Assembly: GCF_028994775.1 (NCBI RefSeq)
Contig: NZ_JAJQMN010000007.1
Span: 1 to 64,000, forward strand
DNA: 64,000 nt
Origin: Promicromonospora iranensis
GTDB lineage: Bacteria > Actinomycetota > Actinomycetes > Actinomycetales > Cellulomonadaceae
Direction of reading: 5' to 3'
A program made the translations under genes and the position numbers. Of this stretch, positions 25,227-33,647 are shown piece after piece; positions within the stretch are counted from its first letter, which is position 1, and each line of letters begins with the position of its first letter. The notes under the pieces were generated by a model. That model searched no databases. It was not told the origin of the DNA and worked only from the letters and a program-made list of their open reading frames with translations.

Positions 25227-26996
25227 TCAGCTCGCCTGGGAGGCGTGCAGGCGCGCGTAGCGGCCGCCGCGCGCGAGCAGGAGGTCGTGCGTGCCCTGCT
25301 CGACGATCCGGCCGTGCTCCAGCACGACGATGCGGTCGGCCTGCCGGATCGTCGACAGGCGGTGGGCGACCACGAGCGTCGTCCTCCCGCGCATCAGGCG
25401 GCCGAGCGCCTCCTTCACGAGCGTCTCGGACTCCGTGTCCAGGGCGCTGGTCGCCTCGTCCAGCAGCAGGATGCGCGGGTCGCGCACCAGGGCGCGGGCG
25501 ATCGCGATGCGCTGTCGCTGCCCGCCGGACAGCCGTGCGCCGCGCTCCCCGACGACGGTGTCCCAGCCGTGGGGCTGCGCCTCGACGAAGTCCAGCGCGT
25601 TGGCGTCCCGCAGTGCGGCGCGGACGACGTCGTCGGGCGCGTCCGGGAGGCCGTACGCGACGTTCTCGCGGATGGTGCCCTCGAACAGCACCGACTCCTG
25701 CGGCACCACGGAGACGTGCCGGCGCACGGTGCGCAGGTCCAGCTCCTGCGCGTCGACGCCGTCGACGAGCACCCGGCCCGACGTCGGGCGGATGAAGCCG
25801 AGCACCAGGTTGAGCAGCGTCGACTTGCCCGACCCGGACGAGCCGACGAACGCCACGGTCTCGCCCGCGGGGATGGTGAGCGTGACGTCGTGCAGGGCGT
25901 CGTCGTCGGAGCCCCGGTAACGGTGGGAGACGTGCTCCAGCGCCAGCTCGCCCCCGACGGCGTCGACCGTGCGGCGGCCCGCGTTCTCCTCCAGGTCGGG
26001 CTCCTCGAGCACCTCGGCGATCGAGCGGACGGACTCCATGCCGCGCGCCGTGACCGGGATCAGCATGAGCAGCTGCGTGAGCCCCTGGGTGAGCAGCGCG
26101 AAGTAGCTCGACAGCAGCACCACCTCGCCGGGCGTGACGGGCAGGAGTCCCGTGAGCGAGAAGATCGCGGCGAGCGCGAGGCAGGTGACGCCGAGCAGCT
26201 GCATGATCACCCACGACAGGGACGCGACGCGCCCGTTGAGCATGTCGAGGTGCAGGCCGGCGCGGCGGACGCCGTCGGCGCCGTCGGCCAGGCGGTTGAC
26301 CGCCGTCTGCTCCAGGCCGTGCGCGCGCGTGATGGGGATGAGCGAGGCCATCTCGCCCACGCGGGAGGCGAAGCCCTCGACCTCGCGGCGGAAGTGCTCG
26401 TTGCGGTCGCGGGAGCGGCGGGCCGTCGACCAGCGCATGCCGAGCGCGAGCGGCACCGCCAGCAGGTACACGGGCAGGAACTCGGGGACCTTGACCGCCG
26501 TCATCGTGACGGCGCCGACGAGCACCATGACGGACGACAGCAACGGGTGGGTGACCTGCTGGAGCATGACCTCGATGTTCTCGACGTCGCGCACCACCTT
26601 GGACTGCACCACCGACGAGCTGGCGCGCGTGTGGTAACCGATCGACAGGCTCTGCAGGCGTGCGGCCAGCGCGTTGCGCAGGCCGGCGCCGGTGTCGCGC
26701 ACCACCGTCATGAAGTTGCGCGTGTAGACCAGGTGGTTCGGGAAGTTCTGCAGCAGCAGGGCCGCGGCGATCGCGAACCAGACGAGCACGTCGCGCACCG
26801 GGCCACCCGTGGCGACGATGTCGATGACGGCCGCCGTGACGACCGGCAGGAACCACATCGGGATCTCTTTGAGCGTGAACGCCCCGATCGCCACCGACAT
26901 GCGCCCGGGGCGCCGGGCGAGCAGGCGCAGGACTGACCGGGCGGGGCGGGAGCTGTCGATCCGGACGGTGGAGGTAAGCGCTTTCTCGGCAGCCAT
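25227..26996 (-). CDS. ABC exporter, fused permease and ATPase half-transporter
   Basis: A 589-residue half-transporter of the MsbA/MDR type. Six membrane segments fall between residues about 35 and 310. The nucleotide-binding domain runs from about 345 to 585, with Walker A VGSSGSGKST, Q-loop VVPQESVLFEGT, signature LSGGQRQRIAIARAL, Walker B ILLLDEATSALD and switch VVAHRLSTI. It probably works as a homodimer to export drugs, lipids or peptides. The start ATG 26996 is followed by a short Lys/Arg N-terminus. It converges with the HxlR gene, 15 bp apart. Confidence 0.93.
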   Translation of the reverse strand: MAAEKALTSTVRIDSSRPARSVLRLLARRPGRMSVAIGAFTLKEIPMWFLPVVTAAVIDIVATGGPVRDVLVWFAIAAALLLQNFPNHLVYTRNFMTVVRDTGAGLRNALAARLQSLSIGYHTRASSSVVQSKVVRDVENIEVMLQQVTHPLLSSVMVLVGAVTMTAVKVPEFLPVYLLAVPLALGMRWSTARRSRDRNEHFRREVEGFASRVGEMASLIPITRAHGLEQTAVNRLADGADGVRRAGLHLDMLNGRVASLSWVIMQLLGVTCLALAAIFSLTGLLPVTPGEVVLLSSYFALLTQGLTQLLMLIPVTARGMESVRSIAEVLEEPDLEENAGRRTVDAVGGELALEHVSHRYRGSDDDALHDVTLTIPAGETVAFVGSSGSGKSTLLNLVLGFIRPTSGRVLVDGVDAQELDLRTVRRHVSVVPQESVLFEGTIRENVAYGLPDAPDDVVRAALRDANALDFVEAQPHGWDTVVGERGARLSGGQRQRIAIARALVRDPRILLLDEATSALDTESETLVKEALGRLMRGRTTLVVAHRLSTIRQADRIVVLEHGRIVEQGTHDLLLARGGRYARLHASQAS

Positions 26997-27066
26997 GCGC
27001 CCATGCTATGCCGGTACGGGGCGGAGCGGGGGACGGGCCCAGGCCTGTCTGTGCCAGGATGCGACG

Positions 27067-27942
27067 GTGGAGACGAGCGACGTCACGCGTGCGATCGCTG
27101 CTGCGACCTCGGTCGCCGCATCGCTCGGCCTGCCCGCCGACGACGCGATCGTCCTGCACAACTCGAACAAGCTGGCCCTGCGGCTGACGCCGTGCGACGT
27201 GGTCGCCCGGGTAGCGCCCGTGGGACAAGAGGTCGCGCGCTTCGAGGTCGAGCTCGCTCAGCGGCTTGCCAGAGCCGGGTCCCCGGCGGGCCGGCTGGAG
27301 CCTCGGGCGGGCCCGCGGGTGTACCTGCGCGACGGCTTCGCGGTGACGCTGTGGACCTACTACGAGCCCGCGGCACCGCGCACCTCGCCGGTCGACTTCG
27401 CCAGGGCGCTGGAGCAGCTGCATGCCGGCCTGCGCACCGTCGACATGCCCAGCCCGAGGTTCACGGACCGGATCACGGAGGCGGAAGAGATCGTCGCCGA
27501 CCCGGATCGCTCGCCGAAGCTCGCCGACGTCGACCGCGGGTTCCTCGGCGGCAGGCTGGCAAGCCTGCGACGTGCGATCGCCGACCGCGGCGCCGCGGAG
27601 CAGCTGATCCACGGCGAGCCGCATCCGGGCAATGTGCTCAGCACCGTGAACGGGCCGTTGTTCATCGATCTCGAGACGTGCTGCCGCGGGCCCGTCGAGT
27701 TCGACCTCGCCCATGTTCCGGAGGCCGTCTGCGAGCACTACCCGGATGTCGACCAGGGGCTGCTGGACGAGTGCCGGGAGCTCGTCCTCGCGATGGTCGC
27801 CGCCTGGCGGTGGGACGTCGACGACCAGTTTCCGCACGGGAGACGATTCGGCGAGGCGCTCCTGCGCGTGCTGCGCGAGGGCGCTCCGTGGCCGACGCTC
27901 GACACGGTGCTCACACGACTGGACGGGATCCGCGCGCCATGA
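27067..27942 (+). CDS. Aminoglycoside phosphotransferase-fold (APH) kinase
   Basis: A 291-residue APH/choline-kinase-fold protein. The catalytic loop LIHGEPHPGNVL (about residues 179-190, with E instead of the usual D in HGDxxxxN) and the metal-binding Asp in LFIDLETCCRGPVEFDLAH are clear. The family phosphorylates antibiotics, sugars or choline, and the substrate here is unknown. The Asp-to-Glu change at the catalytic base position is worth noting. The start is GTG 27067 with AGGA upstream. Its stop overlaps the start of the SRPBCC gene by 4 bp (ATGA). Confidence 0.82.
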   Translation: METSDVTRAIAAATSVAASLGLPADDAIVLHNSNKLALRLTPCDVVARVAPVGQEVARFEVELAQRLARAGSPAGRLEPRAGPRVYLRDGFAVTLWTYYEPAAPRTSPVDFARALEQLHAGLRTVDMPSPRFTDRITEAEEIVADPDRSPKLADVDRGFLGGRLASLRRAIADRGAAEQLIHGEPHPGNVLSTVNGPLFIDLETCCRGPVEFDLAHVPEAVCEHYPDVDQGLLDECRELVLAMVAAWRWDVDDQFPHGRRFGEALLRVLREGAPWPTLDTVLTRLDGIRAP

Positions 27943-28430
27943 GGTACACCAACTCGATCGAGATCGCCCTGCCGCGGAAGCGGGTGGCGCAGCTGCTGGC
28001 CGACCCGGCCCACATCCCGAGGTGGGTGCGCGACGTCGTCCTGCACGAGCCGCTGAGCGGGATGCACGGGCAGCTCGGTACCAGGTCGCGCGTCGTGATG
28101 CAGTCGGGGAAGCGGACATTCGAGCTCATCGAGACGGTCACCCGCCGGGATCCTGTAGACCTGCACGAGATCCCTCACGAGGTCGTCGTCCACTTCGACC
28201 GGGAGATGGTCGGCACGGGCATGTGGAGCGCCGTGCGCGATCGGCTGACCGAGGTCGATCCGGAGACGACGCTCTGGGAGAGCGAGAGCGAGTACCGGTT
28301 CAGCAACCTGCTGATGCGGCTGATGGCGCTCCTCATGCCCGGCGCCTTTCACAAGCAGTCGCAGCAGCACATGCAGGACTTCAAGGCGTTCGCCGAGCAG
28401 GGGAAGGACGTGCGCGACAGGAGGAGCTGA
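27939..28430 (+). CDS. SRPBCC (START-like) family protein
   Basis: A 163-residue protein beginning MRYTNSIEIALPRKRVAQLL, with the polyketide-cyclase/START pattern of an N-terminal beta strand and helix, a central beta sheet (RVVMQSGKRTFELIETVTRR) and a long C-terminal helix (NLLMRLMALLMPGAFHKQSQQHMQDF). It probably binds a small hydrophobic ligand. It is translationally coupled to the APH-fold kinase gene, so they may act on related molecules. A strong hairpin follows. Confidence 0.8.
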   Translation: MRYTNSIEIALPRKRVAQLLADPAHIPRWVRDVVLHEPLSGMHGQLGTRSRVVMQSGKRTFELIETVTRRDPVDLHEIPHEVVVHFDREMVGTGMWSAVRDRLTEVDPETTLWESESEYRFSNLLMRLMALLMPGAFHKQSQQHMQDFKAFAEQGKDVRDRRS

Positions 28431-28448
28431 TCTGCCGCTGATCGGCCA

Positions 28449-28492
28449 CCGGTCGGAGCGCCCGCCGGTCGATCAGCGGGCGCTCCGACCGG
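28449..28492. terminator. Bidirectional terminator hairpin
   Basis: A perfect 16-bp stem (28449-28464 with 28477-28492) around a 12-nt loop sits between the converging SRPBCC gene and the sugar dehydrogenase gene and can serve both. Confidence 0.8.
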
Positions 28493-28498
28493 CGAGGG

Positions 28499-30868
28499 CT
28501 AGCGGGTCATCAGGCGGTACTGCTGCGCCACCTCCTTCGCCGTGGCTGCCCGGTCGAGCAGCTGGATGGTGTCCATGCTGCAGTTGCAGGGGTTCCGCTC
28601 CTGCGTGTCCTGCGGGAAGCTGCCGCCGATCTTGATCCCGCGCGGTGTCGTCGCCGAGGCGCCCGAACCGTCCACCTGCCACGGGTCGCCGTCCACCACG
28701 TAGAAGCCGGGCACGGGCTCACCGTTGCGGTACAGCGCCATCCGGCCGGTCGTGTAGTCGAACGTCGCCGCCAGGTGCACCCACTCGTCCTGCGGCAGCA
28801 GGGTGCGCCAGTCCTCGTGCGCGGCGAAGGTCTGCGACGCCCCGCCGTCGATCCGCCGGCCGAGCGCGACGAGCCGCAGCTCGCCGTCCACCTGGATGAT
28901 CTCGAGCAGCGCGCGGACGCCGTGCCCGTCCGAGTCGCCGCTGAGCACGCCCGCCAGGCCGACGGCGTTGTAGTAGTCGTCCGGGTTGGCGGTAGTGGTG
29001 TTCGGGCTCGGGTTCTGGCCGGTCATCTTGACCCAGCCCATCACCGTCATCCCGTCGACACCGCCCAGAGCGGACAGCGTGCTCACTCCCGCGGCGTTGT
29101 AGATGCCCGCCTTCCAGTCGTCGTTGCCCGCCGCCAGCGGGTTCACCTGCCCGAGCTGGATCGAGTTGTTGCTGCCCGGGTAGGCGCCCTCCGCCACGCG
29201 CATGTCCTCGCCGCCGTTGACCAGGTTGAGGTACGTGCGGGACGCGCCGCGGTCGATCTCCACCGCGCCGTCCTGCTGGAACGGGTGCTCGAAGTCGTAG
29301 AAACTCACGACGTTGTCCCGCAGCGAGCGGGGGACCTCCTGCGGCACCGGCGCGCGCACCGTGTCGACGACCTTCCAGATCTTCCCGTTCGCCTTGGCGA
29401 TCAGGTACAGGTCGCCCGCGCGGTCGCGGCCCATCCGCAGGTCGGCCCGCTCGTCGCCCGTGAAGTCGGGCATTCGCTTGCGGGTGCCGTCGGTGTCGTA
29501 GAGCGCGAGCTCGTACATCTGCGCCTCCCGGCCGCCGCGCCGCATCTGCGACTCGTGGGCGTAGAACACCCGCCCCTCGACCAGGTCCGTGAACAGGTAC
29601 TTGCCGTCCAGGGCCGGCAGGTCGTGCCCGCGGTAGACGAAACCACCGCTGATCGCGTAGCCGCTGTCCGACGTGCAGGGCCAGCCGGGCGGCGGGTCGT
29701 GGTCGTACGCGACGACCGGGTAGGTGAAGCCGAGCTCGGCGTCGTTCTCCGGGAGCGGGTAGAGGTTGCACCGGTCGGCCGGGTCGAAGACGTACCTGCC
29801 CTCCCGGTCGCCCCAGCCGAAGTTGTCTCCGGCCCGCACGTCGTAGACGGCCTCGATCGCGTGCTCACCGATGTGGCCGAGGAACATGCGCGGCTCACCG
29901 CTCCGGCCCTGCTTGTCCCAGCTGAACCGGTGCGGGTCGCGCATACCGACGGCGTAGATCTCGCCCAGCGCGCCGGCCGTCCCCACGAAGGGGTTCGACG
30001 GCGGGATCCCGTACGCCCCGCCCGGCCCGTTCGTCCCGGCCGGGTCGATGCGCAGGATCTTGCCCGCCGGCGTGCCCATGTCCTGCGGGATACCGGTGCC
30101 CACGCCGCGTCCGCCGTCGCCCACGGCGAGGTAGAGCAGGCCGTGGTCCTCGCTGCCCGGCCGCGCCGTCGGGTTGAAGTCGATCTGCTGGATCGCGTGG
30201 ATCTGCCCGGCGAAACCGAGGCGTAGCACCTCGCGGCTCGTCCCGGAGAAGACGTCGGCGGTGGGGTCGTTCGCCACCCACTCCGTCACGACCGAGTGCA
30301 GGAACGTCGGGGTCTGGGGTGGATACGTCGTGGGGTCGGGCGGCGGGCCCGCGTTGCCCGGCCGCTCGGTGTGCACCGTGTAGAACCTGCCGTTGTCCGC
30401 GAAGTCCGGATGGAACGCGGCGAACCCGAAGCCGCTGCCCATGCCGCGCCCCGAGAAGAACTCCGGCGCGAACTCGGCGGCCACGTCCAGGTAGACCCGC
30501 GGCTCGCCGTCCTCGACGAGGTAGAGCGGGCCGTTGAGGTCCGGCACGTATCTGCGGCCGGAGCCGTCGGGCAGCTCGCCGAGCCCGTTGATGCGGGCGT
30601 GCCGCATCAGCCGGCGGTCGGTGGGTGCCGGGATCGGCTCCGTCTTCGGGAACTGGGCGTACTCCTCCAGGACCAGACCCAGCGTGGACTGGATCTCCTC
30701 CGGCGCGGGATCGGTGATCGGGCCGGATCCGGCCGTGGCCGTGGCCGTGGTCGTGGTCGTGGTCGTGGACATGGCCGTGGTCGTGGTCATCGCCGTGGTC
30801 AACGGGACCAGTGCGGCGGCAGTGACCGCCACCGCGGCGACCGCCGATCGCCATCGTCGCTTGTTCAT
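28499..30868 (-). CDS. Secreted PQQ-dependent sugar dehydrogenase-like beta-propeller with LamG domain
   Basis: A 789-residue exported protein. A signal peptide (residues 1-27) is followed by a Thr/Ala-rich low-complexity stretch (about 27-46). Residues about 70-510 form a GSDH-type beta-propeller (GFAAFHPDFADNGRFY, LYLAVGDGGRG, GKILRIDPAG, VGMRDPHRFSWD, NFGWGDREG). Residues about 530-785 look like a LamG/concanavalin domain (SFYDFEHPFQQDG, MTVMGWVKM, WVHLAATFDYTTGRMALYRNG). It likely oxidises sugars or polysaccharide ends outside the cell. It follows a ThuA-like gene by 127 bp on the same strand. Confidence 0.85.
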   Translation of the reverse strand: MNKRRWRSAVAAVAVTAAALVPLTTAMTTTTAMSTTTTTTTATATAGSGPITDPAPEEIQSTLGLVLEEYAQFPKTEPIPAPTDRRLMRHARINGLGELPDGSGRRYVPDLNGPLYLVEDGEPRVYLDVAAEFAPEFFSGRGMGSGFGFAAFHPDFADNGRFYTVHTERPGNAGPPPDPTTYPPQTPTFLHSVVTEWVANDPTADVFSGTSREVLRLGFAGQIHAIQQIDFNPTARPGSEDHGLLYLAVGDGGRGVGTGIPQDMGTPAGKILRIDPAGTNGPGGAYGIPPSNPFVGTAGALGEIYAVGMRDPHRFSWDKQGRSGEPRMFLGHIGEHAIEAVYDVRAGDNFGWGDREGRYVFDPADRCNLYPLPENDAELGFTYPVVAYDHDPPPGWPCTSDSGYAISGGFVYRGHDLPALDGKYLFTDLVEGRVFYAHESQMRRGGREAQMYELALYDTDGTRKRMPDFTGDERADLRMGRDRAGDLYLIAKANGKIWKVVDTVRAPVPQEVPRSLRDNVVSFYDFEHPFQQDGAVEIDRGASRTYLNLVNGGEDMRVAEGAYPGSNNSIQLGQVNPLAAGNDDWKAGIYNAAGVSTLSALGGVDGMTVMGWVKMTGQNPSPNTTTANPDDYYNAVGLAGVLSGDSDGHGVRALLEIIQVDGELRLVALGRRIDGGASQTFAAHEDWRTLLPQDEWVHLAATFDYTTGRMALYRNGEPVPGFYVVDGDPWQVDGSGASATTPRGIKIGGSFPQDTQERNPCNCSMDTIQLLDRAATAKEVAQQYRLMTR
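30731..30790. repeat. Hexamer microsatellite in the Thr-rich leader of the dehydrogenase
   Basis: About ten units of a GGCCGT/GGTCGT hexamer encode the Thr/Ala-rich segment right after the signal peptide. A slippage-prone in-frame hexamer changes linker length only, not frame. Confidence 0.8.
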
Positions 30869-30919
30869 GGTGCCTCCTGAATGTCGTCGTCGTCATTGCG
30901 GAGTGCGTCTGTTTCCCGT

Positions 30920-30974
30920 TGGTCGAGCTTGTCGAGACCTCGTCGGTCGAGCCTGGTCTCGACAGGCTCGACCA
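30920..30974. repeat. Inverted repeat of the GGTCGAG...CTCGACC type
   Basis: A 20-bp arm (30920-30939) and its inverse (30955-30974, one mismatch) lie in the 127-bp gap between the ThuA-like and dehydrogenase genes. This GTCGAG-rich hairpin resembles interspersed intergenic repeats of Micrococcales (from memory). It could attenuate transcription into the dehydrogenase gene. Confidence 0.65.
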
Positions 30975-30995
30975 CCGGCGTCGTCACCGGTGCGG

Positions 30996-32006
30996 TCACC
31001 GGCAGAACGGCCGCGCCCCGGCCGCGCTGAGGATCCCGCCCACCACGTGCGTCTCGAACGACCCGGCGCCGGCGAGCGCCGAGTCCTCCGTCCAGGCGGC
31101 CGGGTCGTGGCCGAGCGTGGTGACCCACGCGCGGCCGCCGTCGTAGTACTGGCACCACGACACGGGATGGTCGCCCGTGTGCCCGGGGTGCCCGTTGAAG
31201 CCGGCGTGGTCACCGATCGTCGCGGTGTCCACCTCGGCGAGGAACCGCACGCCCGTGGGGAACGGCTCGAGGTTGTACCACTCGTCGCGGAAGTCCCACC
31301 GTCGAGGCAGGTCCCGGGTCGAGGTGTCACGCCGGTCGGTCGTCACCACCTGCCCGTCGCGGTGCGGCCCGTGATCGTAGAAGTTGGCCCCGCCGAGCAG
31401 GCCCTGGAACCACGGCCAGTGGTACATCGCGCCGAGGGTGTTGTGGACCGCCACGAAGCCGCCGCCCGACCGGACGTACTGCAGCAGCGCCGTCTGGGAG
31501 GCGTCGTCGAGCATGGTGCGGGAGTTGCTGAGGAACACGACGGCGTCGTACGGCGCGAGCCGCGACGGCGCGTCGAGCTGGCGCACGTCCTCGGTCCAGT
31601 CCACCGCGAAGCCGTGCTCCTGGCCCCAGCGGATCACCGCGTTCTGCGCCACGTGCGCGGAGGTGAGCGGCGGGTTCTTGCCGGCAGGCAGCAGCGGCCC
31701 GAGGTGCGCGTGCCGGGAGCTGCCCGTCGCGGTGAAGACCAGCACGCGCACGACGCCGTCGTCGTCCCGCGGCAGGTCCCAGTCGTTGTAGCAGGCCGGG
31801 TCGGTGCCCCGGCAGACGCCGTAGTCGGCGAGCTTGTCCTGGTAGGGGGAGCCGGCCCGGCCGTCTGCCGCTGTCGGCGGTGACGGCGGTGTCGGCGTCG
31901 GCGCCGTACGGTGCAGGCCGGCCAGGAGCGCGGCGAGGATGGCGAGGCCGAGCACCACCTGTCCCGCGCCGCCGAGCGATGTTCCGAGCATGGTTCTGAG
32001 CGACAT
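30996..32006 (-). CDS. ThuA domain protein, membrane-anchored
   Basis: A 336-residue protein with an N-terminal membrane anchor or signal (VVLGLAILAALLAGLHR, about residues 17-33), a Pro-rich linker, and a ThuA-like glutamine-amidotransferase-fold domain (VRVLVFTATGSSRHAHL, YDAVVFLSNSRTML, RSGGGFVAVHNTLGAMYHWP, PVSWCQYYDGGRAWVTTLGHDP). ThuA-type domains are often paired with secreted sugar dehydrogenases in carbohydrate turnover, and here the next gene is one. The exact reaction is unknown. It is preceded by a long hairpin repeat that separates it from the Liv operon. Confidence 0.85.
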   Translation of the reverse strand: MSLRTMLGTSLGGAGQVVLGLAILAALLAGLHRTAPTPTPPSPPTAADGRAGSPYQDKLADYGVCRGTDPACYNDWDLPRDDDGVVRVLVFTATGSSRHAHLGPLLPAGKNPPLTSAHVAQNAVIRWGQEHGFAVDWTEDVRQLDAPSRLAPYDAVVFLSNSRTMLDDASQTALLQYVRSGGGFVAVHNTLGAMYHWPWFQGLLGGANFYDHGPHRDGQVVTTDRRDTSTRDLPRRWDFRDEWYNLEPFPTGVRFLAEVDTATIGDHAGFNGHPGHTGDHPVSWCQYYDGGRAWVTTLGHDPAAWTEDSALAGAGSFETHVVGGILSAAGARPFCR

Positions 32007-32045
32007 GACGGTTCTCCTTTGAACAGCCAGCAGTCAGTCGTGTCT

Positions 32046-32108
32046 CGTTGAGTGCTGGGTATTTGTTGTTCTACGCCGCGCGGACCAACAAATACCCAGC
32101 ACTCAACG
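32046..32108. repeat. Long hairpin repeat, copy 1
   Basis: Perfect 23-bp arms (32046-32068 and 32086-32108) surround a 17-nt loop. The core GTTGAGTGCTGGGTATTTG and its inverse recur at 46040-46102. Both copies lie between genes next to stop codons: here between livF and the ThuA gene. It may work as a terminator or be a small non-autonomous mobile element. Confidence 0.85.
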
Positions 32109-32116
32109 GAGGTGGG

Positions 32117-32899
32117 TCAGGGCACCTCCTTGGGGCGGCCGCCCAGGTAGAGCTGGGCCAGTCTCGGGTCGGCGAGGAGGTCCGGGGCGGGGCCGGTGAT
32201 GTGCACGCGGCCCAGGTCCAGCACGCAGCCGACGTCGGCCGCCTCCAGCGCACGCCGCGCGTTCTGCTCCACGAGGAGCACCGCCGTGCCGGCGTCGCGC
32301 ATGCGCTGCACCTGCTCGAACACGATCGCCGTCGCCTTGGGGTCGAGCCCCATGGACGGCTCGTCGAGCAGCACCACCTTGGGCCGCACCATGAGCGACC
32401 GGGCGAACTCGACCTGCTTCTGCTGTCCGCCTGACAGCGCACCGGCCAGCGCGTTCCAGCGCTCGCCGACCAGCGGGAACAGGCTGGTGACGAAATCGGT
32501 GCGCTCGGCGATCAGCGACCTGTCGCGCACGCTGTAGGCGCCGAGCAGCACGTTCTCGGCCACGGTCATCTCGGGGAAGACGCTGTGTCCCTGCGGCACG
32601 TGGGACAGCCCGGAGGCCAGGAGCTGCTGCGGTGTCCGCCCGGTGACGTCGACGCCGTCGACCACGACCTGCCCGGAGCGCGGCTTGAGCATCCCGCTCG
32701 CGACCTTCAGCACCGTCGACTTGCCGGCGCCGTTCGGGCCGACGAGGCAGACCACGCTCGACGGCGCGACGGTCACCGACAGGCCGCGCAGCACGAGAGC
32801 GGCCCTGCCGTAGCCGGCCTGGACGTCGGTCAGGCGGAGCAGGGGTTCGGCCGCGGGCGACGGCGCGGCCGCCGGCGCGGGTTCCGGTTCAGACGCCAA
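32117..32899 (-). CDS. livF: Branched-chain amino acid-type ABC transporter ATPase, LivF-like
   Basis: A 260-residue ATPase with Walker A GPNGAGKSTVLK, LivF-type SHVPQGHSVFPEMTVAENVLLG, signature LSGGQQKQVEFARSLM and Walker B VVLLDEPSMGLDPK. The start is a TTG at 32899 that overlaps the livG stop; GGAGG lies 6 nt upstream, which supports the rare start and tight coupling. It pairs with LivG to power the LivHM permease. The substrate is set by the binding protein at 35605 and need not be an amino acid. Confidence 0.92.
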   Translation of the reverse strand: MASEPEPAPAAAPSPAAEPLLRLTDVQAGYGRAALVLRGLSVTVAPSSVVCLVGPNGAGKSTVLKVASGMLKPRSGQVVVDGVDVTGRTPQQLLASGLSHVPQGHSVFPEMTVAENVLLGAYSVRDRSLIAERTDFVTSLFPLVGERWNALAGALSGGQQKQVEFARSLMVRPKVVLLDEPSMGLDPKATAIVFEQVQRMRDAGTAVLLVEQNARRALEAADVGCVLDLGRVHITGPAPDLLADPRLAQLYLGGRPKEVP

Positions 32900-33647
32900 G
32901 GTATGCCTCCAGGACCAGGGGGTCGTCCTGCACGACGGCGGGTGTGCCCTGCGCGATCGGTCGGCCCCTGTCGAACACGACGACGTGGTCGCTCAGGCCC
33001 ATGACGAGCTCCATGTTGTGCTCCACGATGATGAAGGTGCGGCCCTCGGCGTTGAGCTCCCGGACGAGGTCGGCGATCCGGTCCACCAGCGCCGGGTTCA
33101 CCCCGCCGGCCGGCTCGTCGAGCATGATCGTGTGCGGGTCGCCCATGAGCACACCGGCGAGCTCGAGCAGCTTCTGCTGGCCGTAGGAGATGTCGCGCGC
33201 CTCGGCGTGCTCCAGGTGGTCGATGCCGACGCGCGCCAGCAGCTCGCGCGCCCGCCCGACGTCGGCGGCGTTGCGTGATCCCCGCAGCCGCTGCAGCAGA
33301 CCGTGCGGCTGCACCGCGACCAGCACGTTCTCCAGCACGGTGAGCCGGGGGAAGATGCGGCAGAGCTGGAAGCTCCGGCCGATCCCGGACCGGGCGATCC
33401 GGTGCGGCGGCAGCCCCGTCACGTCCCGGCCCTGGTAGCTGACGGTGCCGGAGTCGGGCCGGATCATTCCGGTGACGCAGTTGAAGAACGTCGTCTTGCC
33501 GGAGCCGTTGGGCCCGATCAGGGCGTTGATCTCGCCCTCGTGGAAGGTCACGGAGGCGTCGTCGACCGCACGGACGCCGCCGAACGACTTGGTCAGGCCT
33601 GTGGTGCTCAGAGAATGTGTCGTGGAGTGATGTGTCGGGGTACTCAT
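32889..33647 (-). CDS. livG: Branched-chain amino acid-type ABC transporter ATPase, LivG-like
   Basis: A 252-residue ATPase with Walker A GPNGSGKTTFFN, LivG-type SGIGRSFQLCRIFPRLTVLEN, signature-equivalent ISYGQQKLLELAGVL and Walker B IMLDEPAGGVNP. The LivG-specific C-terminal HNMELVMGLSDHVVVFDRGRPI is present. It starts with ATG overlapping the livM stop by 4 bp. It is part of a five-gene importer operon. Confidence 0.93.
   Translation of the reverse strand: MSTPTHHSTTHSLSTTGLTKSFGGVRAVDDASVTFHEGEINALIGPNGSGKTTFFNCVTGMIRPDSGTVSYQGRDVTGLPPHRIARSGIGRSFQLCRIFPRLTVLENVLVAVQPHGLLQRLRGSRNAADVGRARELLARVGIDHLEHAEARDISYGQQKLLELAGVLMGDPHTIMLDEPAGGVNPALVDRIADLVRELNAEGRTFIIVEHNMELVMGLSDHVVVFDRGRPIAQGTPAVVQDDPLVLEAYLGV

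Noticed and set aside
26970-26985. AAGCGCTT near the start of the ABC exporter as a LacI operator
   Set aside because: It falls inside codons 4-7 (EKAL) and lacks a second box or regulator nearby; chance coding sequence is simpler.
30731-30790. CRISPR-like repeat
   Set aside because: Contiguous hexamers with no spacers, inside a coding frame.
32048-32110. Small open frames inside the two long hairpin repeats (peptides starting MSAGYL)
   Set aside because: They arise from the shared repeat sequence, have no ribosome binding site and run into neighbouring antisense frames.
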